Assembly: GCA_023150455.1 (NCBI GenBank)
Contig: JAKLKW010000004.1
Span: 1-64,000 of the forward strand
Direction: 5' to 3'
Origin: Alphaproteobacteria bacterium
GTDB lineage: Bacteria; Pseudomonadota; Alphaproteobacteria; JAEULC01
DNA: 64,000 bases
A model generated the notes under the pieces. It searched no databases, was not told the DNA's origin, and saw only the letters and a list, made by a program, of their open reading frames with translations. Shown here one piece after another: positions 1 through 8,127 of this stretch. How positions within the stretch are numbered: the stretch's first letter is position 1; each line of letters opens with the position of its first letter. The translations under genes and the position numbers were made by a program.

Positions 1-777
1 GGCGACGGGCGCAGGTGCGGGCGCCGCGGCCGGTGCGGCGGCGGGGGCCGACGCGACGACGACGCCGGCCGGCGCGACGCCGGTCGCGGTGTCGAGCTTG
101 CATTCGACCAGTGCGCCGTTGGAATCCTTGTACTTCCACTGGATCGGGAAGCCGAGCTGCGGCGCGTACTGCGTCTGCAGGCTCGAGGAATAGAGATTGG
201 CCCAACGGTCCTCGTTGAGCATCACCACGGCGAGGTCGCCGAAGTCGCGATGATAGGCGACCTCGCGTCCGACCACGGTGATCGTGTAGTTCCACTCGAT
301 CGGCGACCCGCTGCCGCGCCGCTCGGTGACGTAGGACTTGAACGAGTTGCCCGGCGCGAGCTTGCGCAGCCCGCTGAAGCTGCCGGTGTTGCTCATCGTG
401 CGCGACTGCCCGTCGATGCGCTCCTGCGACACCAGCGTGGTGCCCATGGCATGGACCGGCTTCTCGTAGCTGTTCTGCCGCGTGCCCGTCAGCACGTCGA
501 CCTTGACGCCTTTGTCCGAGCTCGCCGCGATCTTGTATTCCTCGCGATAGGCCTGGCCGGCGGCGTCGGTGCAGGTGAAGGCGTAGCGCGCGCCGACGGG
601 CGGCGGCTGCATCTCGGTGGCGGGCGGCGTCTGGGCCGTCTGCGTCTGGGCCGTCTGCGTCTGGGCCGTCTGCGTCTGGGCCGTCTGCGTGTGTGCCATC
701 AAGGGGGCGAGGGGCAGCGGCGCCAGCATCGCGGCAAGCGCGAAACCGGCGCGGGTGACGACAGGGCGTGCTTGCAT
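1..777 (-). CDS. Exported protein with QTAQT repeats, partial
   Basis: This reading frame starts at ATG 777 and runs off the left edge, so the C-terminus is missing; 259 codons are visible. An N-terminal signal peptide of about 28 residues (ending near LAPLMA) is followed by four QTAQT repeats and then a globular part beginning GARYAFTCTDAAG. The visible C-terminal end turns into an Ala/Pro-rich linker, which suggests a further domain or a surface tail beyond the edge. I do not recognise a family. Two cysteines (in FTCTD and VECKL) could form a disulfide in the periplasm. It is divergent from the hydrolase gene at 891. Confidence is high that it is coding and exported; the function is unknown. 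Confidence 0.75.
   Translation of the reverse strand, partial: MQARPVVTRAGFALAAMLAPLPLAPLMAHTQTAQTQTAQTQTAQTQTAQTPPATEMQPPPVGARYAFTCTDAAGQAYREEYKIAASSDKGVKVDVLTGTRQNSYEKPVHAMGTTLVSQERIDGQSRTMSNTGSFSGLRKLAPGNSFKSYVTERRGSGSPIEWNYTITVVGREVAYHRDFGDLAVVMLNEDRWANLYSSSLQTQYAPQLGFPIQWKYKDSNGALVECKLDTATGVAPAGVVVASAPAAAPAAAPAPAPVA
629..688. repeat. Four perfect 15-bp tandem repeats inside a gene
   Basis: The 15-mer gtctgggccgtctgc occurs four times head to tail with no mismatch. On the minus strand it encodes QTAQT four times, straight after the signal peptide of the exported protein. The identical copies suggest a recent slippage expansion, and copy changes would keep the frame. Confidence 0.9.
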
Positions 778-890
778 CTTGCCAAGTCCCCGGGTTTTGA
801 TCGGCAATGCGGGCGATCTTTCGCCGATAATACTAGTCGAAGTCGGGGCGCTGTGTAATCAACCTCACTGAGGCGGGCGCCGGATTGGCC

Positions 891-1733
891 ATGGACGGAG
901 CGTTGACGATCGCGGCGCGGGGTGCCGGGCATCTGCGGCGATGGCGGCTCGCCGCACTGGCCGCCCTCGCGCTCCTCGTCTTCTGCCCGGATGCGCGCGC
1001 GGCCGAGGACGAGGTCGCGGCCACCTGGGATCGGGCGCATGTCGCCCTGCCGCGCCTGGCCGCCGGGCAGCGCCCGGTGCTCGGCCGGCTGCGCGACGCC
1101 GACGTCCAGGTGGCGCTCTCCGCGCTTTCCGCCGGGCTGCGCGTGCCCGCCGTGCTGCTGCTGCATGGCTGCAGCGGCATCGGGGCGGAGGAGGAAAGCG
1201 CGAAGCTGTTCTTCATGGAGCGGGGCTATCCGGTGTTCATGCCCGACAGCTTCGCCCGCCCCGGACGGCAATCGAACTGCGCCGTTCGCACCGCGCAGAC
1301 CGCGCTCGCGCCCGGAACGCCGTATCTCAGGCTGGCGGAGATCGACTACGCGCTGGCGGCGATCGCGGCGCTCGGCTTCGTCGAGCGCGTGTTCCTGGTC
1401 GGCTACAGCGAAGGCGGGCTTGCCGTCGCCGCCATCGAGCAGAGCCCGCTGCCGCTCGCCGGCATCGTGGTGCTGTCCTGGCACTGCCAGGGGCGCGAGC
1501 CCTATGTCGGCATCAAGGCGCCGCCCGAGGTGCCGGCGCTCGCCGTGATCGGCGACAACGACCCGTGGTACAAGGCGCGCGCCGGACGGCATTGCGGCGA
1601 GGTGTTCGGCGACCGGCGCCGGGCGGTCTCGCTGGTGCTGCCGGGCAACGGGCACGAGGTGTTCACCTCGTCGAGCCCGGCCAGCGCCGCGCGCGCGCTC
1701 GATGCGATCCGCACGTTCCTCGCGACGAACTGA
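891..1733 (+). CDS. Exported dienelactone-hydrolase-like protein
   Basis: Alpha/beta hydrolase of 280 residues. An N-terminal hydrophobic segment ending in PDARAAED looks like a cleavable signal peptide. The oxyanion region LLLHGCSG, the nucleophile elbow GYSEGG and a late acid/His pair (IGDNDPW, GNGHEVF) give a complete catalytic set. This pattern fits the DLH/YdhH-type hydrolases; the substrate cannot be read from sequence. ATG 891 was preferred over an in-frame TTG six bases upstream. Two other exported hydrolases follow on the opposite strand, so this is a small hydrolase cluster, although this gene is transcribed alone. Confidence 0.8.
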   Translation: MDGALTIAARGAGHLRRWRLAALAALALLVFCPDARAAEDEVAATWDRAHVALPRLAAGQRPVLGRLRDADVQVALSALSAGLRVPAVLLLHGCSGIGAEEESAKLFFMERGYPVFMPDSFARPGRQSNCAVRTAQTALAPGTPYLRLAEIDYALAAIAALGFVERVFLVGYSEGGLAVAAIEQSPLPLAGIVVLSWHCQGREPYVGIKAPPEVPALAVIGDNDPWYKARAGRHCGEVFGDRRRAVSLVLPGNGHEVFTSSSPASAARALDAIRTFLATN

Positions 1734-1759
1734 GCGGCGGGCCGATCGGCCAAGGGGCG

Positions 1760-2893
1760 CTATTCGTCGTCGAAGTCGCGCACCGCGTGCAGCACGATGC
1801 ACTGGGCGCCGGAGCGCCGGCACAGCGCCAGCACGTCGCCTTGCGCGGCGCCGATCGAAGGCAGCCCCGCCTTCCACACCGCCGCGCCGTCCTGCGTGAC
1901 GGCGAAGGCCTTGTTCGGCAGGGGCGAGCGCGCATAGGCGCGGAACGCGTCGCGCGCGCGGTCGCTCAGGCCCGGCGGCGGCACGAGCTGCGGCCGCGCC
2001 GGCATCACCGGCAGGCCGAGCCGGGCGAGGAAATTGTCGACCGTCGCGCCCCAGGCGACGGGATCCGCCAGGAACAGCGCGTGACCCTCGCTGACCGAGG
2101 CCGGCATCATGACGAGCTCGGCCTTGCCGCCCGCGGCGCGATAGGCGCGGTGCATCTGGCGCACGAGGGCGGGACGATAGAGCGTGTCGTTCTCGGCATA
2201 GATCCACAGGCTCGGCACGCGCGCGCCCTGGCCGAAGGCGCCCATGGCCGCCACCAGCTTCTCGGGCTCGCACACCGCGTTGCGCTCGCGGAAATGCCCG
2301 CGCCCGCCGGCGAAGTTGATCAGGCCCAGCACCTGGGCCGGGGCGCCGCGCGCCAAGGCCAGCGCGCCGAAGCCGCCGGCCGACTGGCCGACGACCAGCG
2401 CCCGGCGCCGGTCGACATGGGGAAGCCCCGCCATGATCCGCAGGACCTCTCTCAGCTCGCGCGCCGTCTCGAACCCGGACTCGACATAGCGCGACGCGCC
2501 GCACGGACCGCTCGATTCGGCATAGTCGCCGGCCGACACGCCATAGCCGCGGCGCAGGAAGGCGAGCGCCACGAAGCCGCGCCGCGCGAACTCGACGGCG
2601 ACGGTGGTGTAGGTGTCGACGCGGTACTCGCGGCGCAGCGCCTCCTCGCCCGGCGTGCCGTGCGCCAGCACGACCAGCGGGAACGGCCCGGGCCCGCGCG
2701 GGCGCACCTCCATCGCCGCCAGCGGCAGGACGACGCCGTCGAACGTGGCCGGCAGCTGCAGGAAGCGTCGCACCAGCGGCGCCGGCGCGTCCTGCGCCTG
2801 CGCCTGCGCCGGCGCGGCGATGAGGGCGCTCGCCAGCAGCAGCATCGGCAGGACCAGGCGCGGAAGGGAGCGGGCGAAGGTCGGCGCGATCAT
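1760..2893 (-). CDS. Exported alpha/beta hydrolase, paralogue 1
   Basis: This is a 377-residue periplasmic hydrolase. A signal peptide ends around AAPAQAQAQD. The core has LAHGTPG, the nucleophile elbow GQSAGG, the acid in YAENDTLYRP and the His in EGHALF. A C-terminal appendix of about 95 residues (from the DRARDAF region) ends with two cysteines spaced around GAQC. The start is placed at ATG 2893; an ATG seven codons upstream (2914) is possible. It is a clear paralogue of the next gene on the same strand (shared EVRPRG.GPFPL, INFAGGRGH and WIYAEND-type motifs). Substrate unknown. Confidence 0.8.
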   Translation of the reverse strand: MIAPTFARSLPRLVLPMLLLASALIAAPAQAQAQDAPAPLVRRFLQLPATFDGVVLPLAAMEVRPRGPGPFPLVVLAHGTPGEEALRREYRVDTYTTVAVEFARRGFVALAFLRRGYGVSAGDYAESSGPCGASRYVESGFETARELREVLRIMAGLPHVDRRRALVVGQSAGGFGALALARGAPAQVLGLINFAGGRGHFRERNAVCEPEKLVAAMGAFGQGARVPSLWIYAENDTLYRPALVRQMHRAYRAAGGKAELVMMPASVSEGHALFLADPVAWGATVDNFLARLGLPVMPARPQLVPPPGLSDRARDAFRAYARSPLPNKAFAVTQDGAAVWKAGLPSIGAAQGDVLALCRRSGAQCIVLHAVRDFDDE

Positions 2894-2948
2894 CGTCGGC
2901 CCGAGGCATAGCATGCCGCTGTGGGCCCGCGCGAGACGGATGCGACCG

Positions 2949-3004
2949 GGCGGCCGTGGATCCGGCCGCCGCTCAACTGCCGGGCGCGCGGATCAGCGCG
3001 TGCC
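2949..3004 (-). repeat. Twin-hairpin element, copy 3 (minus orientation)
   Basis: Read on the minus strand, an 8-bp stem with a six-base loop at 2983-3004 (GGCACGCG/CGCGCGCC, one G-U/A-C change from the other copies) is followed after 12 bases by a second 8-bp stem at 2949-2970 (GGCGGCCG/CGGCCGCC). It begins within the TAG stop codon of the hydrolase at 3004. The same two-stem layout is at 7284 and 62795. No U-run follows, so classic intrinsic termination is not obvious. Confidence 0.75.
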
Positions 3005-4107
3005 TACCGGTCCTCGATGTCGGCCTGCTGGCTGGACAGCTCGCAGGCGGGTGCGGAGCGCTGGCAGGTGGCGAGCGCCTGGCGCCGCGCCTCGCCCATC
3101 GAGCGCATGCTGGCGGCCCAGGCGAAGGAGCCGGTCGGCGCGGTGGCGAAGGCTTTGAACGGATAGGACGAGGCGGCGTATTGCTGGAAGGCGGCCTTGC
3201 CGTTGGGCCCGAGATTCGGCGGCTCGGCCGGCCGGCGCCCGACCTGCTGCGTCGGCAGGCCGAGCTTGCGCAGGAAGTCGTCCACCGGGCGGGTCCAGGC
3301 CGGCTCGCCCTGTGCGAACACGGCATGGCCGTTGCGCGGGATCGGGCCCAGCATCACCAGTTCGCCCCGCCCGCCGGCCTCGGCATAGGCCTGGTGCATC
3401 GACCGCGCGAGCGCGGGCTCGAAGGAGCGATCGTTCTCGGCATAGACCCACAGCGTCGGCAGGCGCCCGGCCGCGCCGAAGGCGCGGATCGTGTCGATCA
3501 GCTTCTCCTTCTGGCAGACCGTGCCGGTCTTCGGGTCGTGGCCGCGACCGCCGGCGAAGTTGATCACGCCCAGCACGCCCGACGGCGGCATCGACGCCAG
3601 CGCCAGCGCCGTGATCCCGCCGACCGATTCGCCGGCGACGACGACGCGGCTGCGATCGACGCCGGGGCGCGTCGCCGCGCCGGCGATGATCGCCGCCAGG
3701 TCCTTGGCGCCGGTCCGGCTTGCCTGCCGATAGCGCGTGGCCTCGCAGCTGCCGTCCGATTCGGAATAGCGGCCCTGCGAGGCGCCATAGCCGCGACGCA
3801 TCGCCGCGACCGCGACGAAGCCGCGCCGCGCGAAGGATGCGGCCTGGGCCGTCAGTCCCACGACCGACTGGCCGCGCCGGCCGTCCTCGCCGCTGGCCTT
3901 GCCGTGGGCGATCACCGCGAGCGGGAAGGGGCCGGCGCCGCGCGGCCGGACCTCCATGGCCTCGAGGCGCAAGGACTGGCCGTCGATCGTGACGGGCAGG
4001 TCGAAATGGCTCCGGAGCAACGGCGGCGGCTCAGCGCCCGCCGGCGCCGGCGCGAATACCGGGGCGGCAATGGCCGCCGCAATGGCCAGCACCAGGCGCA
4101 GCATCAT
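3004..4107 (-). CDS. Exported alpha/beta hydrolase, paralogue 2
   Basis: This 367-residue hydrolase has a signal peptide ending near PAGAEPPP. The catalytic set is HGKASG, nucleophile elbow GESVGG, acid in YAENDRSF and His in NGHAVF. Its C-terminal appendix matches that of the preceding paralogue and carries two cysteines (ATCQRSAPAC). The start is the first of two adjacent ATGs at 4107, preceded by a GGAGG-type site; longer in-frame extension upstream lacks such a site. Tandem duplication with the gene at 1760 is evident. Both lie on the same strand but a twin-hairpin element separates them, so they may not share one message. Confidence 0.8.
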   Translation of the reverse strand: MMLRLVLAIAAAIAAPVFAPAPAGAEPPPLLRSHFDLPVTIDGQSLRLEAMEVRPRGAGPFPLAVIAHGKASGEDGRRGQSVVGLTAQAASFARRGFVAVAAMRRGYGASQGRYSESDGSCEATRYRQASRTGAKDLAAIIAGAATRPGVDRSRVVVAGESVGGITALALASMPPSGVLGVINFAGGRGHDPKTGTVCQKEKLIDTIRAFGAAGRLPTLWVYAENDRSFEPALARSMHQAYAEAGGRGELVMLGPIPRNGHAVFAQGEPAWTRPVDDFLRKLGLPTQQVGRRPAEPPNLGPNGKAAFQQYAASSYPFKAFATAPTGSFAWAASMRSMGEARRQALATCQRSAPACELSSQQADIEDR

Positions 4108-4269
4108 CGTCCCCCGACGTCCTCCGACCGCCAGACCAACGGCGCATCCCGCGGATTCGTTGCATTGAACCGCCCGGGAATGGCGGGATTGTGGCAGGCC
4201 GACGGGCGGCGTGTCCTGCGACACGAACGTGACTTGCGGCGCGCGCCCCGCCGGTCCATCTAGACGCCC

Positions 4270-4770
4270 ATGCAACGCTCCCTGTTCGCGCCCGCCCTCG
4301 TGCTCCTCGGCAGCGCGGCCGTGGTCGGCACGGCGGTCGCATCGCAGTATCTCGGTGGCCTCGAGCCCTGCGTGCTGTGCTACTACCAGCGTTACCCGTG
4401 GTACGCGGTGATCGCGCTGATGCTGGCCGCGCTGGTCCTCGGCGGCCGCGCGCGCGCCGCGCTGCTGGGCCTGGCGGCGCTGCTGTTCGCGGCCGGCGCG
4501 GTCATGGGCGCCTATCACGTGGGCGTCGAGCACAGGCTCTTCGCCGGACCGGCGTCGTGCGGCTCCGTCACCATCGATGCCGGGTCGATCGAGGCCCTGC
4601 GCGCGCAATTGATCGGCAAGCCGGTCGTGCGCTGCGATCAACCGGCCTGGTCGCTGTTCGGCATCTCGATGGCCGGCTACAATCTCGTCGCTTCGCTCGC
4701 CATGGCGGCGCTGGCCGCCCGGCTGGCGCGACGGGAATGGCAGGCGCGGGGATGGAAATCGGCCGCATGA
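4270..4770 (+). CDS. dsbB: Disulfide bond formation protein B
   Basis: A 166-residue inner-membrane protein with four hydrophobic segments. The first periplasmic loop has the CVLC pair (C34, C37) followed by the YYQRYPW motif; the second loop has C97 and C122. This is the standard DsbB arrangement that reoxidises DsbA and passes electrons to ubiquinone. It overlaps coq7 by four bases (ATGA), so a ubiquinone-using enzyme and a ubiquinone-biosynthesis enzyme are translationally coupled. No DsbA gene is in the window. Confidence 0.92.
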   Translation: MQRSLFAPALVLLGSAAVVGTAVASQYLGGLEPCVLCYYQRYPWYAVIALMLAALVLGGRARAALLGLAALLFAAGAVMGAYHVGVEHRLFAGPASCGSVTIDAGSIEALRAQLIGKPVVRCDQPAWSLFGISMAGYNLVASLAMAALAARLARREWQARGWKSAA

Positions 4771-5324
4771 CGGAATCGCACAGGACGTTTCACCGGATGC
4801 CCGGCGACCCGCCGCCGCGCGAGATGGTCGAGCGCATCATCCGCGTCGACCAGGCCGGCGAATACGGGGCGGTCCGTATTTATGCGGGGCAGCTCGCCGT
4901 GCTGCCGGAAGGGCCGTCCAAGCAGGCGGTGCGCGACATGGCCGCCAAGGAAAAGGAGCACCTGGCGGAATTCGACCGGCTGATCGCCGAGCGACACGTG
5001 CGCCCGACCGCGCTGCAGCCGCTCTGGCACGTCGCGGGCTTCGCGCTGGGCGCGGCGACGGCGCTGCTGGGGCCGCGTGCCGCGATGGCCTGCACGGTCG
5101 CGGTGGAAGAGGCGATCGACGAGCACTACGCGGCGCAGGCGCGTGCCCTCGGTGACGACGAGAAGACGCTGCGCCGGCGCATCGAGACCTTCCGCGAGGA
5201 CGAGCTGGAGCATCGCGACACGGCGCTGCGGCACGAGGCCGAGAAGGCGCCCGCCTATCCGCTGCTGTCGGCCGCGATCAAGTCGGGCTCGCGCCTGGCG
5301 ATCTGGCTGTCGGAGCGCATCTGA
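4767..5324 (+). CDS. coq7: Demethoxyubiquinone hydroxylase
   Basis: A 185-residue di-iron monooxygenase of ubiquinone synthesis (5-demethoxyubiquinone to 5-demethylubiquinone step). The carboxylate-bridged iron ligands are visible as RVDQAGEYGA, AKEKEHLAEF, VEEAIDEHY and EDELEHRDTA, in two repeats of the helical bundle. Coq7 replaces UbiF in many alphaproteobacteria, which supports the taxonomic guess. The ATG overlaps the dsbB stop. The next gene starts three bases after its stop, so dsbB-coq7-gammaCA probably form one operon. Confidence 0.93.
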   Translation: MTESHRTFHRMPGDPPPREMVERIIRVDQAGEYGAVRIYAGQLAVLPEGPSKQAVRDMAAKEKEHLAEFDRLIAERHVRPTALQPLWHVAGFALGAATALLGPRAAMACTVAVEEAIDEHYAAQARALGDDEKTLRRRIETFREDELEHRDTALRHEAEKAPAYPLLSAAIKSGSRLAIWLSERI

Positions 5325-5326
5325 CG

Positions 5327-5920
5327 ATGAACGACGTCGCAGCGCGCCCAGATATTCCGGGGGCGAACGTGGCGGGCACAGGCGGGCTGATCCTGCCCTA
5401 TGGCGGCGTGCTGCCGACCATCGGCAGGGACGTGTTCATCGCGCCCAACGCCACGGTGATCGGCAACGTGACCATCGGCGACGGGTCGAGCGTGTGGTTC
5501 AACGTGCTGATCCGCGGCGACGACCACTGGATCAAGATCGGCGAGCGCACCAACCTGCAGGACGGCACCGTGGTGCACCTGAGCAAGGACACGGCGCCGA
5601 CCTGGATCGGCTCGGACATCACGATCGGCCATGGCGCGATCATCCACGGCTGCACCTTGATGGACCGCTGCATGGTCGGCATCGGCGCCATCGTGCTGGA
5701 CGGCGCCGTGGTGGAGACCGGCGCCATCGTCGCCGCCGGCGCCGTGGTCTCGCCGGGCAAGCGCGTGCCGGCGGGCGAGATGTGGGCGGGCTGCCCGGCC
5801 AGGAAGGCGCGCGACGTAAGGCCCGAGGAGCTCGTCTATATCGACCGCAACGCCGCGCATTACCGCGGCCTCGGCGACAGCTACCTCGCCATGCGCCGCG
5901 CGCCGGTGCCGGGGCGGTAG
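5327..5920 (+). CDS. Gamma-carbonic-anhydrase-family hexapeptide protein
   Basis: A 197-residue left-handed beta-helix protein. Repeated hexapeptide turns (VIGNVTIGD, DITIGHGAII) fill residues about 35-150. The three metal-ligand histidines of the gamma-CA family are in place: one in GTVVHL and two in IGHGAIIHGC. The family includes active carbonic anhydrases and many members of unknown activity (YrdA, PaaY-like), so the reaction is not certain. It follows coq7 by two bases. A second, degenerate relative lies at 9337. Confidence 0.85.
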   Translation: MNDVAARPDIPGANVAGTGGLILPYGGVLPTIGRDVFIAPNATVIGNVTIGDGSSVWFNVLIRGDDHWIKIGERTNLQDGTVVHLSKDTAPTWIGSDITIGHGAIIHGCTLMDRCMVGIGAIVLDGAVVETGAIVAAGAVVSPGKRVPAGEMWAGCPARKARDVRPEELVYIDRNAAHYRGLGDSYLAMRRAPVPGR

Positions 5921-6048
5921 CGTGCAAGATATTGGAAATATTATAGTTTTTTCTGATTGTGGCTGCGGCGCGCGCCTGTGCGCGCCTTGACTCGGCCGGC
6001 AGGGCAGCCTATCCAACCCGCTTCCGAGCAAAAGGTGGCTTGAAGAGC

Positions 6049-7284
6049 ATGTCGAGCATCGGGGTGCCGGTCGAACGGCGCAAGAGCGTGCCGGTCACGA
6101 TCGGCAACGTGACCATCGGCGGCGACTGGCCGATCATGGTCCAGTCCATGACCAACACCGACACGGCCGACGCCGACGCGACGGCCCGGCAGGTGAAGGC
6201 GCTGGCCGATGCCGGCTCCGAGGTCGTGCGCATCACGGTCAACAACGAGGACGCCGCCAAGGCCGTGCCGCATGTACGCGACAAGCTCGACAAGATGGGC
6301 TGCGACGTGCCGCTGGTCGGCGACTTCCACTATATCGGCCACAAGCTCCTGACCGAGTACCCGGCCTGCGCGCACGCCTTGGCCAAGTACCGCATCAATC
6401 CCGGCAACGTCGGCTTCCGCGAGAAGAAGGACAAGCAGTTCGCGATGATGTGCGAGGTCGCGTGCAAGAACCGGAAGCCGGTCCGCATCGGCGTCAACTG
6501 GGGCAGCCTCGACCAGGAGCTGCTGACGCGGCTGATGGACGAGAACTCGCGCGGCAACAACCCGAAGGACGCGATCGAGGTGACGCGCGAGGCGATGATC
6601 GTCTCGGCGCTCGAGAACGCGAAGGCGGCGGAGGAGATCGGCCTCGAGCGCTCGCAGATCGTGCTGTCGGCCAAGGTGAGCTCGGTGCAGGACCTCGTCG
6701 CGGTCTACACCGGCCTGGCGGCGCGCTGCGACTACGCGCTGCACCTGGGCCTGACCGAGGCCGGCATGGGCTCGAAGGGCATCGTCGCCTCGGCCGCCGC
6801 GCTCGGCATCCTGCTGCAGCGGGGCATCGGCGACACGATCCGCATCTCGCTGACGCCCGAGCCCGGCGGCGACCGCACGAAAGAGGTCATCGTCGGCCAG
6901 GAAATCCTGCAGACCATGGGCCTGCGTAACTTCACGCCGCTGGTCGCCGCCTGCCCCGGGTGCGGGCGTACGACCTCGACCGTGTTCCAGGAGCTGGCGC
7001 AGGACATCCAGGGCTACGTGCGCAACAAGATGCCGGAATGGCGCCGGCAGTATGTCGGCGTCGAGACCATGCAGCTGGCCGTGATGGGCTGCATCGTCAA
7101 CGGCCCGGGCGAGAGCAAGCACGCCAATATCGGCATCTCGCTGCCCGGCACCGGCGAGCAGCCGGCCGCCCCCGTGTTCATCGACGGGCAGAAGGTCACG
7201 ACGCTGCGCGGCGCCAACATCGCGCGCGAGTTCCAGGCGCTGGTCGACAAGTACGTCGCGGAGAAATACGCAAGGCGCGCCTAG
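6049..7284 (+). CDS. ispG: 4-hydroxy-3-methylbut-2-enyl diphosphate synthase
   Basis: A 411-residue enzyme of the MEP isoprenoid pathway, converting MEcPP to HMBPP. The N-terminal TIM-barrel part starts [10 protein letters not shown] and the C-terminal iron-sulfur part has CPGCGRTT and the third cysteine in [12 protein letters not shown] 6049 is chosen because AAAGGTGG precedes it and homologues begin there; a longer frame from 5959 has no support. An unusually AT-rich patch (5926-5955) upstream may hold the promoter. The stop codon TAG merges into a twin-hairpin element. Confidence 0.95.
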   Translation: MSSIGVPVERRKSVPVTIGNVTIGGDWPIMVQSMTNTDTADADATARQVKALADAGSEVVRITVNNEDAAKAVPHVRDKLDKMGCDVPLVGDFHYIGHKLLTEYPACAHALAKYRINPGNVGFREKKDKQFAMMCEVACKNRKPVRIGVNWGSLDQELLTRLMDENSRGNNPKDAIEVTREAMIVSALENAKAAEEIGLERSQIVLSAKVSSVQDLVAVYTGLAARCDYALHLGLTEAGMGSKGIVASAAALGILLQRGIGDTIRISLTPEPGGDRTKEVIVGQEILQTMGLRNFTPLVAACPGCGRTTSTVFQELAQDIQGYVRNKMPEWRRQYVGVETMQLAVMGCIVNGPGESKHANIGISLPGTGEQPAAPVFIDGQKVTTLRGANIAREFQALVDKYVAEKYARRA

Positions 7285-7341
7285 GCGCGCGTTGATCCGC
7301 GCGCCTTCCATTTAGGTCGGGCGGCCGGATCGACGGCCGCC
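7284..7341 (+). repeat. Twin-hairpin element, copy 1
   Basis: Two perfect 8-bp stems, each with a six-base loop: 7284-7305 (GGCGCGCG ttgatc CGCGCGCC) and 7320-7341 (GGCGGCCG gatcga CGGCCGCC), 14 bases apart. The first base is the G of the ispG TAG stop. Spacing and both stems are the same as at 62795, and close to the inverted copy at 2949. Confidence 0.8.
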
Positions 7342-7351
7342 TGATCGCCGC

Positions 7352-7369
7352 GAACGTTCCGGAACGTTC
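7352..7369. promoter_or_regulatory. 18-bp perfect palindrome, possible operator
   Basis: gaacgttccggaacgttc reads the same on both strands and contains two direct copies of gaacgttcc. A TTGACT box starts 13 bases downstream, but no good -10 follows and the next clear gene starts some 750 bases later. A transcription-factor site is possible; the target is unclear. Confidence 0.4.
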
Positions 7370-7530
7370 CGCGCTTGCCCCTTGACTCGCCGCGCGGTCG
7401 AGCGCAGCATTTCAGTCATTCTCCGACAATGCGTCCATCGCGCGCCGGCCGTCGGCTTGTCCGTCGGCGATCGATTCACGCGGAGCGGGACGGCTCGGTG
7501 GAAGCGTTCGGAGCGGAACGGCCGCGCATG

Positions 7531-8052
7531 CGTCACCATTCGTCACCACCGCCGGAAGCAGGCGAGCGTGGGGCGGCGTTCGGCTGCGCGCCGCGCCGGG
7601 GAAATCGACCCAAGGATGCGTCATCCGTCATCACCGCGGCGCGACCGCGGTGTAAGTGCTTGTAACCGCAATCGATTGCCGCGGGCGCGCCAGCTCGTGG
7701 GAAACCGCCGACGCGTCATCGCCCAGCGAGCAGGTTCGGCTGCCCGGGGCCCGCGAAGTCGGCCCGTCCTTCGACCGGCCGCGACACGCCGCGCCCTCCG
7801 CGTGCGGCATCCGGATCGGTTCACGGCGGAGGCGCGGAGACGCGGAGGAGCACGCGGAGGCAGGCCGGCTTTGGCGGAGGGGGCGCGGCGCCGGATCCGG
7901 TCCTTCGCCGCGCCGATGGGAACAACGGGAACGTGTCATCCGTCATCACCGCGCGCACGACGGCGGGGCAAGTCCTTGAGACCGCGTTCCGATTGGACGG
8001 GCCGCGCGCGCCTGCGGAAAACGTAAACGCGTCATCACCCGTCATCGCCGGC
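7531..8052 (+). repeat. Iterated CGTCATC repeats, period about 95 bp
   Basis: Units start at 7531, 7619, 7714, 7934 and 8030. The core in the best copies is GTCATCCGTCATCACCGCG, identical at 7620 and 7935. The two best units (7619-7720 and 7934-8036) align over their whole length of about 102 bases, sharing AAGT.CTTG, ACCGC, GATTG and ending in ACGCGTCATC, which is the beginning of the next unit. Spacing is 88, 95, 220 and 96 bases. Confidence 0.6.
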
Positions 8053-8127
8053 ATCTGGATGTCGCGCGCGGAAAGACCGAGAATGGCGCGCCGGCCGCCG
8101 TCCGGGGCGGCCGGGTGGGGGAGCGCC

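Larger units (their letters stand above)
7342..8127. other. Non-coding block with palindrome and iterated repeats
   Basis: About 790 bases between ispG and the TIR gene hold no believable gene: open frames here are Arg/Pro-rich and lack family character. The block contains an 18-bp perfect palindrome (7352-7369), a TTGACT box (7382), iterated CGTCATC motifs at about 95-bp spacing (7531-8052), and cacgcggag-type repeats (7473-7485 and around 7820-7860), the last also seen at 27144. Confidence 0.6.

Noticed and set aside
699-2909. Very long open frames on the strand opposite to the hydrolases (also 941-2911, 15684-17627, 24125-26857, 28026-29675)
   Set aside because: Arg/Ala/Gly-rich translations without family character; they mirror codon structure of GC-rich genes on the other strand.
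7382-8026. Possible gene in the ispG-TIR gap
   Set aside because: Arg/Pro/Ser-rich translation that follows the DNA repeats; no ribosome site or domain.
7531-8052. CRISPR array
   Set aside because: Units are long, imperfect and contiguous with unequal spacing; no short identical repeats with unique spacers and no cas genes.
8059-8127. ATG 8059 or 8083 as TIR start
   Set aside because: No ribosome-binding site and the tail falls in the repeat zone; GTG 8128 has GGGGGAG and starts right at the TIR fold.
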